Shown: in pieces, positions 13,205-25,036 of the stretch
Layout: each line of letters begins with the position of its first letter
Position numbering within the stretch: position 1 is the stretch's first letter
Assembly (NCBI GenBank): GCA_031310005.1
Contig: CM062387.1
Coordinates: forward strand, 1,240,001-1,304,000
Reading direction: 5' to 3'
Source of the DNA: Dactylellina haptotyla
Taxonomy: Eukaryota; Ascomycota; Orbiliomycetes; Orbiliales; Orbiliaceae
DNA: 64,000 nt
Position numbers and translations under genes: made by a program
Notes under the pieces: generated by a model
The model's input: only the letters and a program-made list of their open reading frames with translations
What the model was told of the DNA's origin: nothing
The model's database searches: none

Positions 13205-14936
13205 ATGCTGTCCAACCGTGACCGCGATCCCTTCATGCCCGCGGTAACCCAGTATTACCACCAGCAACACCACCAGAACCACAGTCTTGCTATCGATTCG
13301 ATCCTCAGTTCCTCCAACAACTCGAGTACCTCGTCCCCCGCCCGTACACCCAGCCGTCCGCGCTCGCTTGCGTCTCCGGACTCGATACCCAGCACGCCTG
13401 TGCTCAAAGCCTGGAATCCAACATCTGCGCCGGACGAGAAGAATGCCAATGTCGGCCGGACAATATTCATCAACGGCTACCCAGGCACCGGCAAGCTGAC
13501 GGTTGCAAAAGAATTACAGTACGTTGACAAAAATTTCCTTCACCTCGCTCCTACGTCATGTCATATCATGCCATTGTGATGTGTTCTTTAGTTCCAATCC
13601 AGGGTTCTGCTGGTGCGTTCTATCGTTTTGCCCATGTCCTTTTTTTTCCTCTCTCTCTCTCTCTCCTCGCTGTTGCGCTGCTTTCGCTCGAGCTAGCCGG
13701 GGTGTTATGTTCGGATTGAAGCTTCTAAAAATTGAATCAGCCTGCAGTTTGAATTTTACCTGGCGAGAACGCGCTAGCTTGGGCCCAAGTCTGCCAGGCA
13801 AAGAAAGCCCTCTTGCATCTCCCAGGCTGTTCTGTTGGGGGCGACTAGCCGGAAAAATATTGATCCCCTCGTATTAATTTGCTTTGCGGGATTTATCGTG
13901 GGGGTCACCCGCCGCCCGTTTGGGTCTCGCGGATTGGCACCTGTCGACGTCAACCCAACGCAACCCAACGCAGCTCAACGCAGCCCGGCGTGCACACGTA
14001 CCGCATGTGCACATCAACGGGCACTTATCTGTGGAGACCTAGCCGGATCACATTTAACACGCTTGCTGACCGTGATATCGCGATAATGCAGGAAGATATT
14101 GCCATACTCCAAGGTCTTTGATCACCACCTATTGATCGATGCAGCCCGAGCTACCTTTAGCCAATCGGATCCGGAGTACCAGGTACTCCGCAAAGCATTC
14201 GTACGTGGCGCTCTTTCCTTCCTTCCTTTTGATTCTCCTACGAGATTATCGGGCCTTCCTCTCTAATGCACAGCCCGTTGCCTTGTAGAGAACCACGCTT
14301 CTGGATTCTATAAACTCCGCCACCGCGGAGCACGCTTCCACCCAATGGATTTTCACCGAGTGCCAATCTAACTCCCACATCGGCACTTCCATCTCCCATG
14401 AATACCTAGCCGCTGCCCAGCGCCGCTCCTCTCAATTCGTTTCTATAATACTCACATGCTCGCTGGAAGAGAATCTGAAACGAATCTCACACCCGACCCG
14501 GAAGACTACTCCCCGCCGGAAGCTAACGAATCGAGAGGTGCTAAAAGCTATCCGAGACGAAGAGGTGATTCATAAATTTGGAGATTGGATCGGTGTCAGG
14601 GAGCTTGTCGTCGATGTCACAAAGCTCGAACCTGAAGAAGCCGCTGTAGTCATCAAGAATTTCTTGGAGAAGATTGCTGTAGAGCAAGTTATGATGGGTA
14701 TGGCCGCGCCACAAGATGGTGGAGTCGGCGCTAGTACTAGCGCCGGCAGCAGTGGCAGCGTTGGGAAGAGAAGTGGGAGGAGGTCTCGGATGGGAAGTGC
14801 GAATGCTAGCAGAGAGGACGTCCACATGACTGGGATGCCTGTGACTCCTACTAGTTCGCACGGCAGAACGAGTATCGCGGCGCTTACGAGTCCTACATCA
14901 CCTACTGGAGATGATGGCGCGAAGAGGCGATTATAA
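13205..14936 (+). CDS. P-loop kinase-like protein
   Basis: Three exons (13205-13518, 14092-14200, 14289-14936) encode about 356 residues. A Walker A motif 'GYPGTGKL' lies at about 91-98. It is followed after the first splice by 'KVFDHHLLID', an acceptor-site-like strand. Further on come a predicted LID-type segment ('SHPTRKTTPRRK') and a C-terminal helix ending in a Ser/Gly/Thr-rich tail. This order matches small P-loop kinases/NTPases found as uncharacterised proteins in many ascomycetes. The substrate cannot be told. The N-terminal 85 residues are Ser/Pro/Gln-rich and probably disordered. Intron 1 is unusually long (573 nt); its ends (GTACGT, GCAG) and the restored P-loop domain both support it. 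Intron 2 is 88 nt. Confidence 0.82.
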
Positions 14937-15746
14937 GACGCAAGCCGAAGGGAAATGACCACATGCGGACACGAAATCGACTTGTTATTCGATACCGTCT
15001 ATTCTCCCCTCTAATTACTTCCCTAACCATTCTTTTCCCTTTGTTCAAATTAGAAGGACGGATACATCGCAAAAGACAAAAAACTATATATGGATAGAAA
15101 TGGTAGATCGGTGGGATCGTATGTTTTCAGGTTTATAAGGTGCAAAGCTAGATCGGTTGGGTTAGCAGATTTTACAGTCTCGGTGTTCTTGCTACTTTTT
15201 TGGGGGGGTCCTTATACTATTTTCTAACCAGTCTCGAGTCCCTTTTCTAGCAATATTAAAAAGAAAAAGAAAAAGAAAGAGGAAAGACAGAAAGAAGAAA
15301 CTACTTTCTCTCAGCTATTTCCGATTCCTACAGCGGGGTGCGGTTATATTTTAATTCTTCATTTTTTTTAGCAACAATACTATCTCTCATCTAATCCGAT
15401 GTGTATCCAAAAATAATAGGCATGTTAAGTAGGAATTAATCACGATTGCATTGGCGTCAAAAAACAAATTTTTGTTATCGGTACTGTAGATGTTTTGCCA
15501 ATTTGAATGGTGAGTAATTGTCTCGCAAGCCAGATACCGTCGGTGAGTAAGGAAAAGCAACGGCTGAAATCTAGGAGACGAGCTAGTCTATGATTCTAAA
15601 ATAGTATTCAAAGGGGATTCAAAACTCCCAATCATCTCAACAGCTTTAGAAATGGCGCCTATTAGATTGTGTGGGTTGAAATTGTGTGAGATAAAATCCG
15701 AAATTTTGGGAGTAAAGGAGGCAGGAGAATAGGAGAGTTTGTGTAA
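14937..15746. other. intergenic region between convergent genes
   Basis: About 0.8 kb of A/T-rich sequence between two stop codons, probably the 3' UTRs of the two neighbours. A purine-rich patch lies at about 15257-15300. Confidence 0.5.
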
Positions 15747-17508
15747 CTAGAACAGCATTTGCATAACTTCTTCGTTCGCCCAGAGGGCCGACAGTTGTTG
15801 GTTTTCGTCACTTGAGGAGAGTCTTTTGATCGAGCTAGAAGACTGGGACGCCGAAGGGTGGCCGTCGAGGCTTGCAAAACAGTCGTCATACTCATTTTCG
15901 ATTGGGACCGCGCTATGTAACTCTGCTGAACCAGCGGTACTATTGTCTAACATGACAAAGTCGATTTCTGATGGTGCCCCGGAGCATTCGGATGTCATGT
16001 CATAGTCATTTTGGATAGAATGAGGCACTAGGTCAAATTGCGAATCGGATGGCCGCTCTAGGCAGGCTACCATCTTAGGAGAATCTGGGGTCATATCGCC
16101 ACTCGCTTCATCGAGAGCGATTTTTTTTGCTTCGTTGATTAAATCTTCGAAATCAGAATAGTTATCCTCCTCCTCGAACAGGTCTTCGAAATCAATCTCT
16201 TCCGCTTCTGAGGCTTTGTTGCAATCATCGCCTGCTTTCGAAAGTATCAACGAACCAGTTCTCGCGAATAGGTCTTGGAATCTCTCCAAAGGTTTGCAGA
16301 GCAGTTCATTCTCGGAATTGCTCTCACTTCGGAAACGGTGTTTCTTTTTGAAGCGTGGAGTTTGTAATGCCCGGAGGATTTGGTGATAGACTTGGCCTTT
16401 GATAACGTTTTGTAAGTCCACTGCCTCTTCGGCAACGAGTCCAACTGTGCCAACTTTGTCCTTCTGTAGATCAAATCAATTAGCATGTATAATGTAACAC
16501 GTTCGAATAAGCACCGCGCACTTACTAGTTGCATCATTTTAATTTTAAATTGGCTATAATCCCTACATTGTGCTGCGTACCTCGCCAAGGTAGATGTGAT
16601 TGCTTCTATTGATGGCATTGCGCTTCGTATTTGCTGCATATTTATTAACCAAGAGCTTCGCAAAACTGGAGCTGCTGATCGAAACAAGATGCTAGATCTG
16701 TGTTCGTCGAGGGTGCTTACTTGCAATGTTCCTGGATTCAATATACCCCCTGTGATATTCGAGGCACCAAGCTTGTTATTCAGGAAATTATCAATGCACT
16801 CTTCCGCCAGAGGCTGTATGTCTTGCAACTGAAGGTCAATGAATTTCTTATGGGGACATGGCGTAAAATCGAAAGCCCAATTGATACTCAAAACGGCAAT
16901 TTTTGGGAGGCAAAGATCTTGAGGGAGTGAGGTGTAGTTCTTGCAATTAAGCTTGATCTTGATATGGTCGTGAGAAGGTATTTCAAGGCAAGCCACGAGG
17001 TCTAATTGTTCCCAAAACTGCGGTATGGTGGTCAACAAAGTACTAAGCAAACCCTCCCGCATAATGTCATCTAGGAGAGATTTTTACTGAAGAATATCCT
17101 CACCCTCGCTTGAGATAAAACTTGCCCGAGCGCCTCGCACAAGGGGCTCCCTTCCCGCTGGAGCGCACCGGATTTCCACAGCAGCTTGACATCCAACTGA
17201 GTATAAACCAGCGTTAGCATAGTCGATAACGGTCGGACCAACAACCATGTAGACAGAATACTGTGAAGAGAATATATTGATCTTCTCTCTTGGCAATGAA
17301 TCGAATGGGTGCCTACAAGAACATTTTGTGATCCCTCCACTGCCAGACATCGCCAACGCTCGCGAATTGTCCAGGTCTTATGGGGCAATTTCGTTGATAC
17401 GGAGGCGGTAAATTTGACGCGCAGTTTGCTTTTTGGATCTTGAAGGCTGAGGGAGTCAGTCTGGAGTTGGAGCACATAGCTCTGACCCGACTGGCGATGT
17501 TCAGCCAT
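15747..17508 (-). CDS. unknown protein with acidic C-terminal region
   Basis: Proposed five-exon minus-strand model: 17508-17317, 17260-17104, 17070-16721, 16633-16526 and 16463-15747, about 507 residues. Introns 1 (56 nt), 3 (87 nt, GTAAGC) and 4 (62 nt, GTAAGT with a GCTAATT branch) are convincing. Exons 2 and 3 are in the same frame, separated by a single TAA at 17086-17084. Removing it needs a 33-nt intron (GTGAGG...CTAG, 17103-17071) or a 51-nt one with a poor donor at 17121. Otherwise these are two genes or a broken one. The C-terminal 240 residues start basic ('RFKKKHRF') and become strongly acidic ('EEIDFEDLFEEEDNYSDFE'), then Ser-rich. I recognise no domain. Intron 3 is a multiple of three without a stop, so it could be retained. 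Confidence 0.6.
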
Positions 17509-18491
17509 AGCCCTGTGCCATCGAGCTGTTGGTGGTGGTAATGCAGCTGGAAGGCCGGAGGGAGCAACCCGTCCTCGCACATGGAACGCTTTTGTGTTGG
17601 GGACGACGTTCTGCAACACACACCAACAACAACAGCAGGCAGGCACAATGGGTATCGCCACCACACGACACCCACCGGAGACCGCGAATTATCACGCTAT
17701 TCCAAGCCCAGGCGAGGTCTGGATATCGATAGGAGCTAGCCGAACCCGAATATCGACAGCCTCCACTCTAGATACCTGTGTGTTTGCGCCGCCGCGGTTT
17801 CTCCCTTGACTCTGCCGATATATCTGAGCTTTCATGTGCGCTCGTCGCTGATTACCTGCCGTCCGAGGTAGGCATATGTCCTGAGCGGGAAAACAATGCC
17901 TGGTCCGCTGATATCGATACAATGCTCAGCAGCTTCTTATATTGCGGCGAGGGCAGATCTGACCTCGAATAACCCGGCCGCACCAAAGAGGTCTTTCACC
18001 TCTCGCCTCCCTGGTAAAAGCCATTGCGAGCGCAGGCGTCGTTGCCATTGGCTGGACCTCTCTCACCAGAGAAAGAAAAAACCCGAAGACGGTAGCTGCC
18101 GTTACTGCTTGACCGCCGCTGGTCGTATTGGAAATTTTGCCGGTTAGGCTGCGCACCTGCTCGGCCTTGTGCTCTCTTTTTGTGTGTTTGCCTGCCCTTC
18201 AGGCGGAAATCAAAATTACTCCCATTCTAACTGAACACCATATTCGAAAACAACACCATCACAACCAACAGAACCCACTTGGCGACCCACAAAGGAACCG
18301 GCCTCCTTATCGAGGCTTCTCCAGGTCAAACCCCCCCGACCCTCACGCTCCCTCGGTAGCCCGTCGGTCCACCGACAATCGAACCTACACACAGTCGCCA
18401 TTCGAGCCGCCTTGTTCCCCCGGCTCCGGGCATCTCTCGCGCAATCCTCAACCTCCGACGAGCACGAGCAAATCACGCCTCTACCCCCAAA
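17509..18491. promoter_or_regulatory. divergent promoter region
   Basis: This 983-bp region separates the unknown minus-strand gene from HLJ1. ORFs on both strands overlap and show no conserved feature. Specific regulatory sites cannot be assigned. Confidence 0.35.
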
Positions 18492-19708
18492 ATGTCGTCA
18501 GCAAAGGCCTCGGGAGCAGATACCTCCTCCTCGACCGCCAGAAATCGAGAACACCAGCAAGGCAAGCAAGACCGGGAGTATACATCGAGTCAAAAGGCCG
18601 CTGTTGACCGAGTACGAAAATGCAAGTCGACTGCCTACTACGAGATTCTCAATATCAAGGTTGAGGCCGAAGACGGCGAAATTAAGAAGGCGTACAAGAA
18701 GCTGGCTCTGGTCATGCACCCAGACAAAAACGGCGCTCCAGGAGCAGATGAGGCGTTCAAATGTACGAAGTACAGTCTAGAACTCCAAACATGGAACGAA
18801 TCCATGCTAATATCTCAACCCCTTCACCGGCAGTAATTGCAAAGGCTTTCCAGGTCCTATCAGATCCGCAGAAACGAGCAATCTACGATAAGACCGGCGG
18901 TGACCCAGAATCTAGAAACTTCGGAGGCTCGTCCGCCGGTGCGGGAGGCCCATTCGCTGGCTTTCAGACTAGAGGCGCCGGTACGCCCGGTCGACACCCG
19001 TTTACAGACGAGATATCACCGGAAGAACTCTTCAACATGTTTTTTGGGGGCGGTATGGGCGGTGGAGGATTCGGTAAGCATATCCACGCCCGTAAATTTG
19101 TACCCAGCGGATTCTAACAATCAAATGTCGTAGGAGGTGGAGGTACGTTCTTCGATCTAGGCGGGGGACCGGGTATACGGATACACCATTTCGGAGGCCC
19201 AAATCCCCGACGGAGACCGAACCAAAACCAGGGAGAGGCGGAGGCGGAGGCGGATAACTCGTTGGGCTCGACAATTTTACGGTTACTGCCACTAATCCTC
19301 ATCTTCGCATTCTCTTTGCTCTCCTCCATCCTTTCTGGCTTTGGAGGCACCGGTAACGGCACACCAGGCTACTCCGGTCCCAGCATAAGATGGGTTCCCA
19401 AAGCACCTTACATCGAGAAACACGTTACCCCAGACTACAAAATACCATTTTACGTAAACCCAGCCGAAACTGTGAATCTTTCTCCAACAAACTTGAACAG
19501 GCTAGGTCGTCACGCTGAGAACATATACATCGGAAAACTCCAAGATGAGTGTACGAACGAGTATGAGAAGAAACAGGAAAAAATACAGGAGAGCCAAGGG
19601 TGGTTTTTTGTCGATCAGAAGAAATTCCAGGAGGCAATGGCGATACAACTGAGGAGCTGCCAAAGGCTGACTGATCTCGGTGTAGCTCGAAAAAGGAAGA
19701 GCTACTGA
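18492..19708 (+). CDS. HLJ1: ER-membrane J-domain co-chaperone Hlj1-like
   Basis: Three exons (18492-18762, 18834-19073, 19134-19708) encode about 361 residues. A J domain with the HPD motif at about 76-78 is split by intron 1. After it comes a Gly/Phe-rich linker ('[14 protein letters not shown]'), then one hydrophobic segment at about 216-236 ('[13 protein letters not shown]'). The lumenal or cytosolic C-terminal domain matches the Hlj1/DNAJB12/DNAJB14 architecture (DUF1977). In yeast, Hlj1 is tail-anchored in the ER membrane with the J domain facing the cytosol. There it stimulates Hsp70 in ER-associated degradation. Both introns have good ends (GTACGA with TGCTAAT branch; GTAAGC with TTCTAAC branch). 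The protein is longer than yeast Hlj1 (224 residues), as is usual in filamentous fungi. Confidence 0.92.
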
Positions 19709-20413
19709 GTTCCTTTCTTTTTTTGTTCTGTCTTCCTTTTTTTTTTTTTTTCCTATTCTCGTTACTCCTAGCCAAAACGGAAATTGAAGCTGCAAAAAGT
19801 TTGGTGGGGGTCTTTTTTTATGATTACAACAGCATTTTACATTTACCTTTCCCTTGCTTTCTTTTCTCGCTGACTGCTAGCATTCACACTTTTCTTCCTT
19901 TCCTTTTATTTTTTTGGCAAAGGGACAGGATTTCATGTTGTTAATGATTCGTTTTATGAAATTCTTTCCATTACATGGTATCTCTTTTGTTGATGTTTGA
20001 TGGAGCATGGCTAATATATCTCCTGCTTGTTCACTTTATGTATATTTCACCCCACCTCAATCATTTCCTAATTTTCCAACGTATTGTATGATGAATGGAA
20101 GTGTTTCCTTTACAAGTCCTAGGGTTTTATTAGATTCCTTGATATATGTCGATTCTACATCGAATTTCAGAATGACCGGCTTGAGTAACAACGATATTAT
20201 ATACGGTCGATGCCTGTGACCACTGTCAAGAATTCCAAGATTTGCTACTCAAACAATCTGCAAATAAAAGTCCTGCCCTGCAATAAAATACAAAAGAAAA
20301 GGAAAGAAGGAACGCCGGAAACCCCATACTTGTGACTTCTAGAACCAGTAAGTCTCCACAAACCACCTTTTATATCTGCCAAGAAATCAAGGACAAAGCT
20401 CTTAATATCCAAA
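19709..20413. other. intergenic region between convergent genes
   Basis: About 0.7 kb with T-rich homopolymer runs (for example 19737-19752). Probably 3' UTRs; no gene seen. Confidence 0.5.
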
Positions 20414-20973
20414 CTACAAATCTCCACCCTTATTTGCCTTGATATCAGCAGATCTCATCGCGTCCTTGTTGTATTTTATGTCGTCATTCTTTCCCTTGGG
20501 GCTATTATTCTTTCCTCGCCGTGTAGCTTTCTTCTTTTCTTGAGCCACCCATGGTCCCTAAAAGTCGCCGTTACGTTGTTAGAAGAGTGTGATTCATCTC
20601 CCCAAAACGTGGAAGGCACAGGCCATAGTGTCAGGTAGTTAAGGATATTTTTAAAGATTGACTACTTACGAATTTAGTTAACGATTCGAATATAGGATCG
20701 CATTCAGCTTCTGTTGGATCATAGCAAGACGTTCCGCATAGCAATTCCCCATCTTCGCATGCGATTTTCCCTGCGTCCCTTGCGTTATCGTGGGTGAGCG
20801 AAATTTGGTCTCCAGACGGTGCTGTCAAAAAGAAGAAGCAAGGACCGGATTAGCATGAAGAAGCTCTAATGGTATCAGGAGAGCATATTGAACAGCTTAC
20901 AGATCCGTGGTATGGCTAACACAACGGTGCAGAGGTATAGGACTGCTAGCAGAATTCGTAGCATTGCTGACAT
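20414..20973 (-). CDS. small secreted four-cysteine protein
   Basis: Three exons (20973-20901, 20821-20670, 20557-20414) encode about 122 residues. The N-terminus is a clear signal peptide: 'MLRILLAVLYLCTVVLA' with a likely cleavage after Ala20. The mature part carries four cysteines in 25 residues ('CEDGELLCGTSCYDP...C'), a spacing reminiscent of small secreted fungal proteins with a CG-x-x-CY-x-P core. Exon 3 adds a lysine/arginine-rich tail ('EKKKATRRGKNN'). Introns of 79 and 112 nt have GTAAGC and GTAAGT donors; all phases agree. No single ORF covers the gene, so a single-frame scan would miss it. The role is unknown: candidate effector, antimicrobial or wall protein. The basic tail could be a propeptide, a nuclear signal or an anion-binding tail. 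Confidence 0.75.
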
Positions 20974-22293
20974 TGTGGAATTTGTAGTTGAAATCTCTTT
21001 CCTTATATAGTATCCGTGGATCCGTTGAGGTGTTGAGAAGAGTAATGAGGAGCTCGTAACTTGTCCAGTAAAACAGCACAGATTAATATTAATATTCGAC
21101 GATATGGTCGATTTTTAGCTGCCAAAATCTTGCAACTGATATATAAAACACGCTGTTATAGAATGAAACTCGCAACTTTTCAAGTTGTGTTTATCGAGGC
21201 ACGGCAGTTGGACTGTTGTGTTGAAATGGCGTCGGAAACTCGTGATGCGGAACTTGTGATTCTGGTGCTGCCTTGAAACAATTCTTTGTTGCAAACACTT
21301 GGAAAGAAGCCAAGGGAAAATGTTGTTTGGTTCGAAAGGAGGATGTTTGTAAGGGTAAAATGTCCTTTTATTAAGAATCACTAGTCGAGAAGTTGATTTA
21401 GGGCTCAATGGAAACTCGATGCGGGCTGCAGAATTGATTCGCTGACGGTCGCATATCAAAAGGCTGTGAACTTTGACATTGCATTAACCAGCCAAGTTCG
21501 TATTTGTTTTTTCTGAATATTGCGAAGGAACCGAGCGATGAAGTTCGCTGTTGGTAATTGCAAAAAAATAATCGAGAATTATATGTTATTGGTTGATTCG
21601 TAAAGCTAGTTATTGTGAGATTAAAAAAAAACTATCATATGGCAATTTAGAGGCCTCAAAATTTCGGATAGCAGGTCAGAGGGCTTTCCCTTGCCGATAT
21701 ATATACTCCACAGGAGCCCTACAGTAACTCCCTCAACCGGGTGCCCTCTCCGAGCGGGAACTAAACACCTAGCGCCCTAAGCATGGCTTGCAATGATGCA
21801 CTAGGATTGCGTATTCGTCTTATATCTAAAAAAAAAAATCGAAAAAATCAAGAAGATTTATGGTATAGTTTAGTTTGAAGGACTAGGACAGGGTGGGGAC
21901 ATTGACCGAGACCAATCTATCTGAGGGAAGAGCAACCTCCCGCCCATATCTATATTTTTGCTTCTGTTTCCTCCGATTTATCTGTTCAAATATTCGATTA
22001 TTATCGTACATCTCTCTGCCTCTAGTTTTCCCACGCGCCTATTGATTTTTACAGTTCGGGAGATATAAACTGGTAGCAAATATCATATAGTCTAATGTAT
22101 TCTACGGCTCGTTGGTTGGTGGAATAAAAGGGCATCATTTGTCCTCCGAGGAATACATGCATATCCGAAATATGCTATACATAAGCAGCTGTCCTTGTAG
22201 GCTTCCCCATTTTCGCTCTCGCATTGATTGAGAGTGTCAGTTGGTTACTCGCGGCCTTTCGCATATTTCGATTGCAATGTCGATCGCAAACAT

Positions 22294-22601
22294 TCAAACA
22301 GGCAGGGCGCAGGGAAGCTGGCCATATCGTGTCCTGGGATAGTTAGTAATCGGGAACCACGCATGTTTTGCATTGCGAAAAGGTACTTACGTATACCCCT
22401 TCATCCCACGGCTCCCCAGCCCGACCAAATAGTAAACGTCTAAAGCAACTGCGAAGAGCGAAGCCGAATCCAAGTTCCGAACAATCGTGGGCCTGTGTAC
22501 AAGCTTTTGCCAAGAGTTGTCGTTTACTGGCTGGCTTACGTATGTCTCCTCCGCCCGGTGGGTTTGCTTTGGACAGAGGGTACAGAACGGGGCAGGGGCA
22601 T
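22294..22601 (-). CDS. weak candidate: spliced 67-residue protein
   Basis: Three short exons (22601-22540, 22492-22391, 22333-22294) join in frame through two introns of 47 nt (GTAAGC...ACACAG) and 57 nt (GTAAGT...TTACTAACTATCCCAG). The second intron has a textbook branch point. The middle exon reads like real protein ('NLDSASLFAVALDVYYLVG') with a hydrophobic stretch. The start codon and first exon are guesses, and the first exon could extend upstream. I recognise no family. The strong second intron is the main evidence that something is transcribed from this strand. Confidence 0.27.
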
Positions 22602-24164
22602 GCGACAGATTGCTTGGGAAAGGGGGATAAGCTGTCATGTGGGAAGAGGGAAGGGAACAAACGTGTAGGAGATATTAGGCGAGGGCATAACGCGGCGGAC
22701 ATGTATCCGTGGGAAAATGCAGAGGTTGAAGCCTGGTTGCCGGGTGCGAATAGTCGTATCAAAATCGGACAGGTTATAGGAACCACACGACGGTTAAGGG
22801 ACCGAAGGGACCGCTTACCATGGCGAATTCAAGAAGAAAAGGTCAACCGGGGTCTCAGATCGGATATTAAGTTTTAGAAACCGAAGCCCCTCCGCAAATT
22901 AAGGTTGGAAGGGGCTCCAGTGCAATGCACTGTGGTTACTCCGGGTGGAAACAGGGCCGGATATCGGTGAATCGGTGGTCATTCACGGATCTCGACCGAC
23001 TTTTATTATCTAGGACGATGACATCAAATGTGCGGATTCACAGGAATATCAAAGGAAACCGTTCGTTGGAGGAACAGGCACACCTCGGGCTAGCTAGTTA
23101 ACTAGGCCCTTTGGGTCGAAAAATAGCACACCGGTAATGCTGAAGAGCTGATATTCGCCACCAGAAAGCACGACCGTGATGATCGCCTGACGGGGTGGCT
23201 AGTGGGACGTTGCAAACCCTACCCTTTTGAGTGCTGGGGCTGTAGCTACGTAATTTGCGATAGCTGGAATGACCGAATGGTGATACCTAGTTGCAAAGTC
23301 TACAAATTCAATAGTTTGCTGAGGGGAGCAAAACGGTAATTTAATTTCGACTTCTCGGTCGAGACGTGCAGGAAGCACCAAACTTTTGCTGCGAGCTATT
23401 TCGTTTGAATCTCGAAGGTTAATGGTCGTCCCGCCTTCTTCCGAAGAGCAGAAGGAAAAATCTTTCTGGAACTGAGCCTCGCCCTGTTTTGGGAACCAGC
23501 TGTTCGGTAACCATTCCCCCAAAAACATCCCCTCTGCGGGACGGAGAGGCGTTGATTGATGAATCGAGCTAGAAAATTTTCACGAAAATCTTTTTTATTC
23601 TTAGCGACCAACGACAGATGGATGGACGCCTCGCAGGTGGTTTCCGTTATATAAGACGAATTCTTCCCCCCCGCTGGATCTGGTGGGAGCAAAATAAGCA
23701 CACACCCAAGGCGTCTGAACCGGGAACCGTGAACCTGGGCTCGCTCGATCTCGATCTGTCGCAGGATAACGAAGGTAGAGAGAACAATATCCCAAGTCCT
23801 TCGACTTCTGCTTCTCCATTCGATCTTCTTGCCCTTCCGTCTTATCCTCAGTCTCCGCCAATTTTCTACTTTGTTTTTCCACTCGGTGGGAAAGGCAGAT
23901 GACCCGGCGCTGTGCAGGCTGCACCCAATCCATCTGCGCCTGCGCCTGCATTCTCGTTGACATAATCCAACCCCCACTCCCGCAAATTGCTGTGATTCTA
24001 CTCCCACGCATATTCGAGGTGCCTCTGGATATTTTGTGACTTGCCGTTTTCCCCATTGCGGTCCTGCGACGAGAAGCTTATTCCGGGACATCCCAGTCAT
24101 CTGATGCTGTTTTCTATTTGCGTCGACCAGCTACCGTCATCCGTTCTGATCGTGAGAGGACCGT

Positions 24165-24192
24165 GGTGAGTGAGTGAGTGAGAGCGAGCGAG
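24165..24192 (+). repeat. (TGAG)n / (GAGC)n simple repeat
   Basis: Tandem TGAG units run into GAGCGAGCGAG. Lies in gene-poor DNA upstream of SIW14. Confidence 0.8.
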
Positions 24193-24969
24193 TCAGCACA
24201 GACCCGACGACGTCTGCAGGATATTATCACATCCCTCCCCTCGAACCCCCAAGCTGGCCCCCGGCCATATCTTCCCCATACTTTTAGTTCTTTTTTTTTT
24301 TTTTTTTTTAATGATACGGCGGACCCTTCGATCCTCACTCGGAATTATCCTCGTCCACGAGACTACGCTGCGGCATCGTATCGGATATCAGTCATAGCTG
24401 CCACTCCGCCGGCATCAGCGTCGCCATCGCCATCACAACCTCGTACCTCCGTTGGCAGCCAGCGAGCCAGAGACACGCCCCGTCCCATCGATCGATTGCC
24501 TGGCGTCCTCCTCGTTCGAGAAGCTGATGCGGGCGAGAAGGGTGGCCCTCCCACACTACGCCCAAAGCCGCCTAGCCCGGTAACACCACCTGCTGCAGCT
24601 GCACCCCGAAAAAAGAAAACGCCGAAAGAAGAACGAAGGAGAAGGCACCTTCAATCACGCATCCTCCTTGGGACCGCCCTGAATAGCGAGAGGGCGAGAG
24701 GGCGAGAGGGAGATATACTCCTCTTTCTCTCCTTTCTTTGCTTTTCCGTTCCTTTCATTGATAATTCTTCTGCTCGCACACGACCGTCATTGCTGCACCC
24801 CGACCCTCATCCGCTCGCACACGTGTTTGATCAGATCTGAGTAGAGTCGGACGACCACCTTCCCTGGCTTCTTCCTTCGTCCCATCCCCAATCCTACCTT
24901 TCTGCCTCGAATTCTCACCACTTCCGGCATATAATCGCCCTCGTCCCCCACCCTCATCGGTCCGACCCT

Positions 24970-25036
24970 TTCTCTTCTCTCTTCTCTCTTCTCTCTTCTC
25001 TCTTCTCTCTCTCTCTCTCTCTCCTCTCTCCCCCCC
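24970..25036 (+). repeat. CT-rich microsatellite (CTTCTCT and CT units, then C-run)
   Basis: Repeated TCTCTTC units pass into a (CT)n tract and then a short poly-C. It lies about 450 bp upstream of the SIW14 start. Pyrimidine tracts are common just upstream of transcription starts in filamentous ascomycetes, so a promoter role is plausible but unproven. Confidence 0.85.

Noticed and set aside
17071-17664. Continuous minus-strand ORF of 197 codons through exon 1 of the unknown gene
   Set aside because: Splicing the 56-nt intron at 17261-17316 moves to a frame that continues into the downstream exons, whereas this frame stops at 17071.
23396-24100. Minus-strand ORF of 234 codons
   Set aside because: Arg/Lys-rich composition without domains, overlapped by another long frame; no splice or family support.
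24178-24840. Plus-strand ORF of 220 codons
   Set aside because: Non-ATG start, contains a poly-Phe run coded by a 19-base T tract, and sits in promoter-like repeat DNA.
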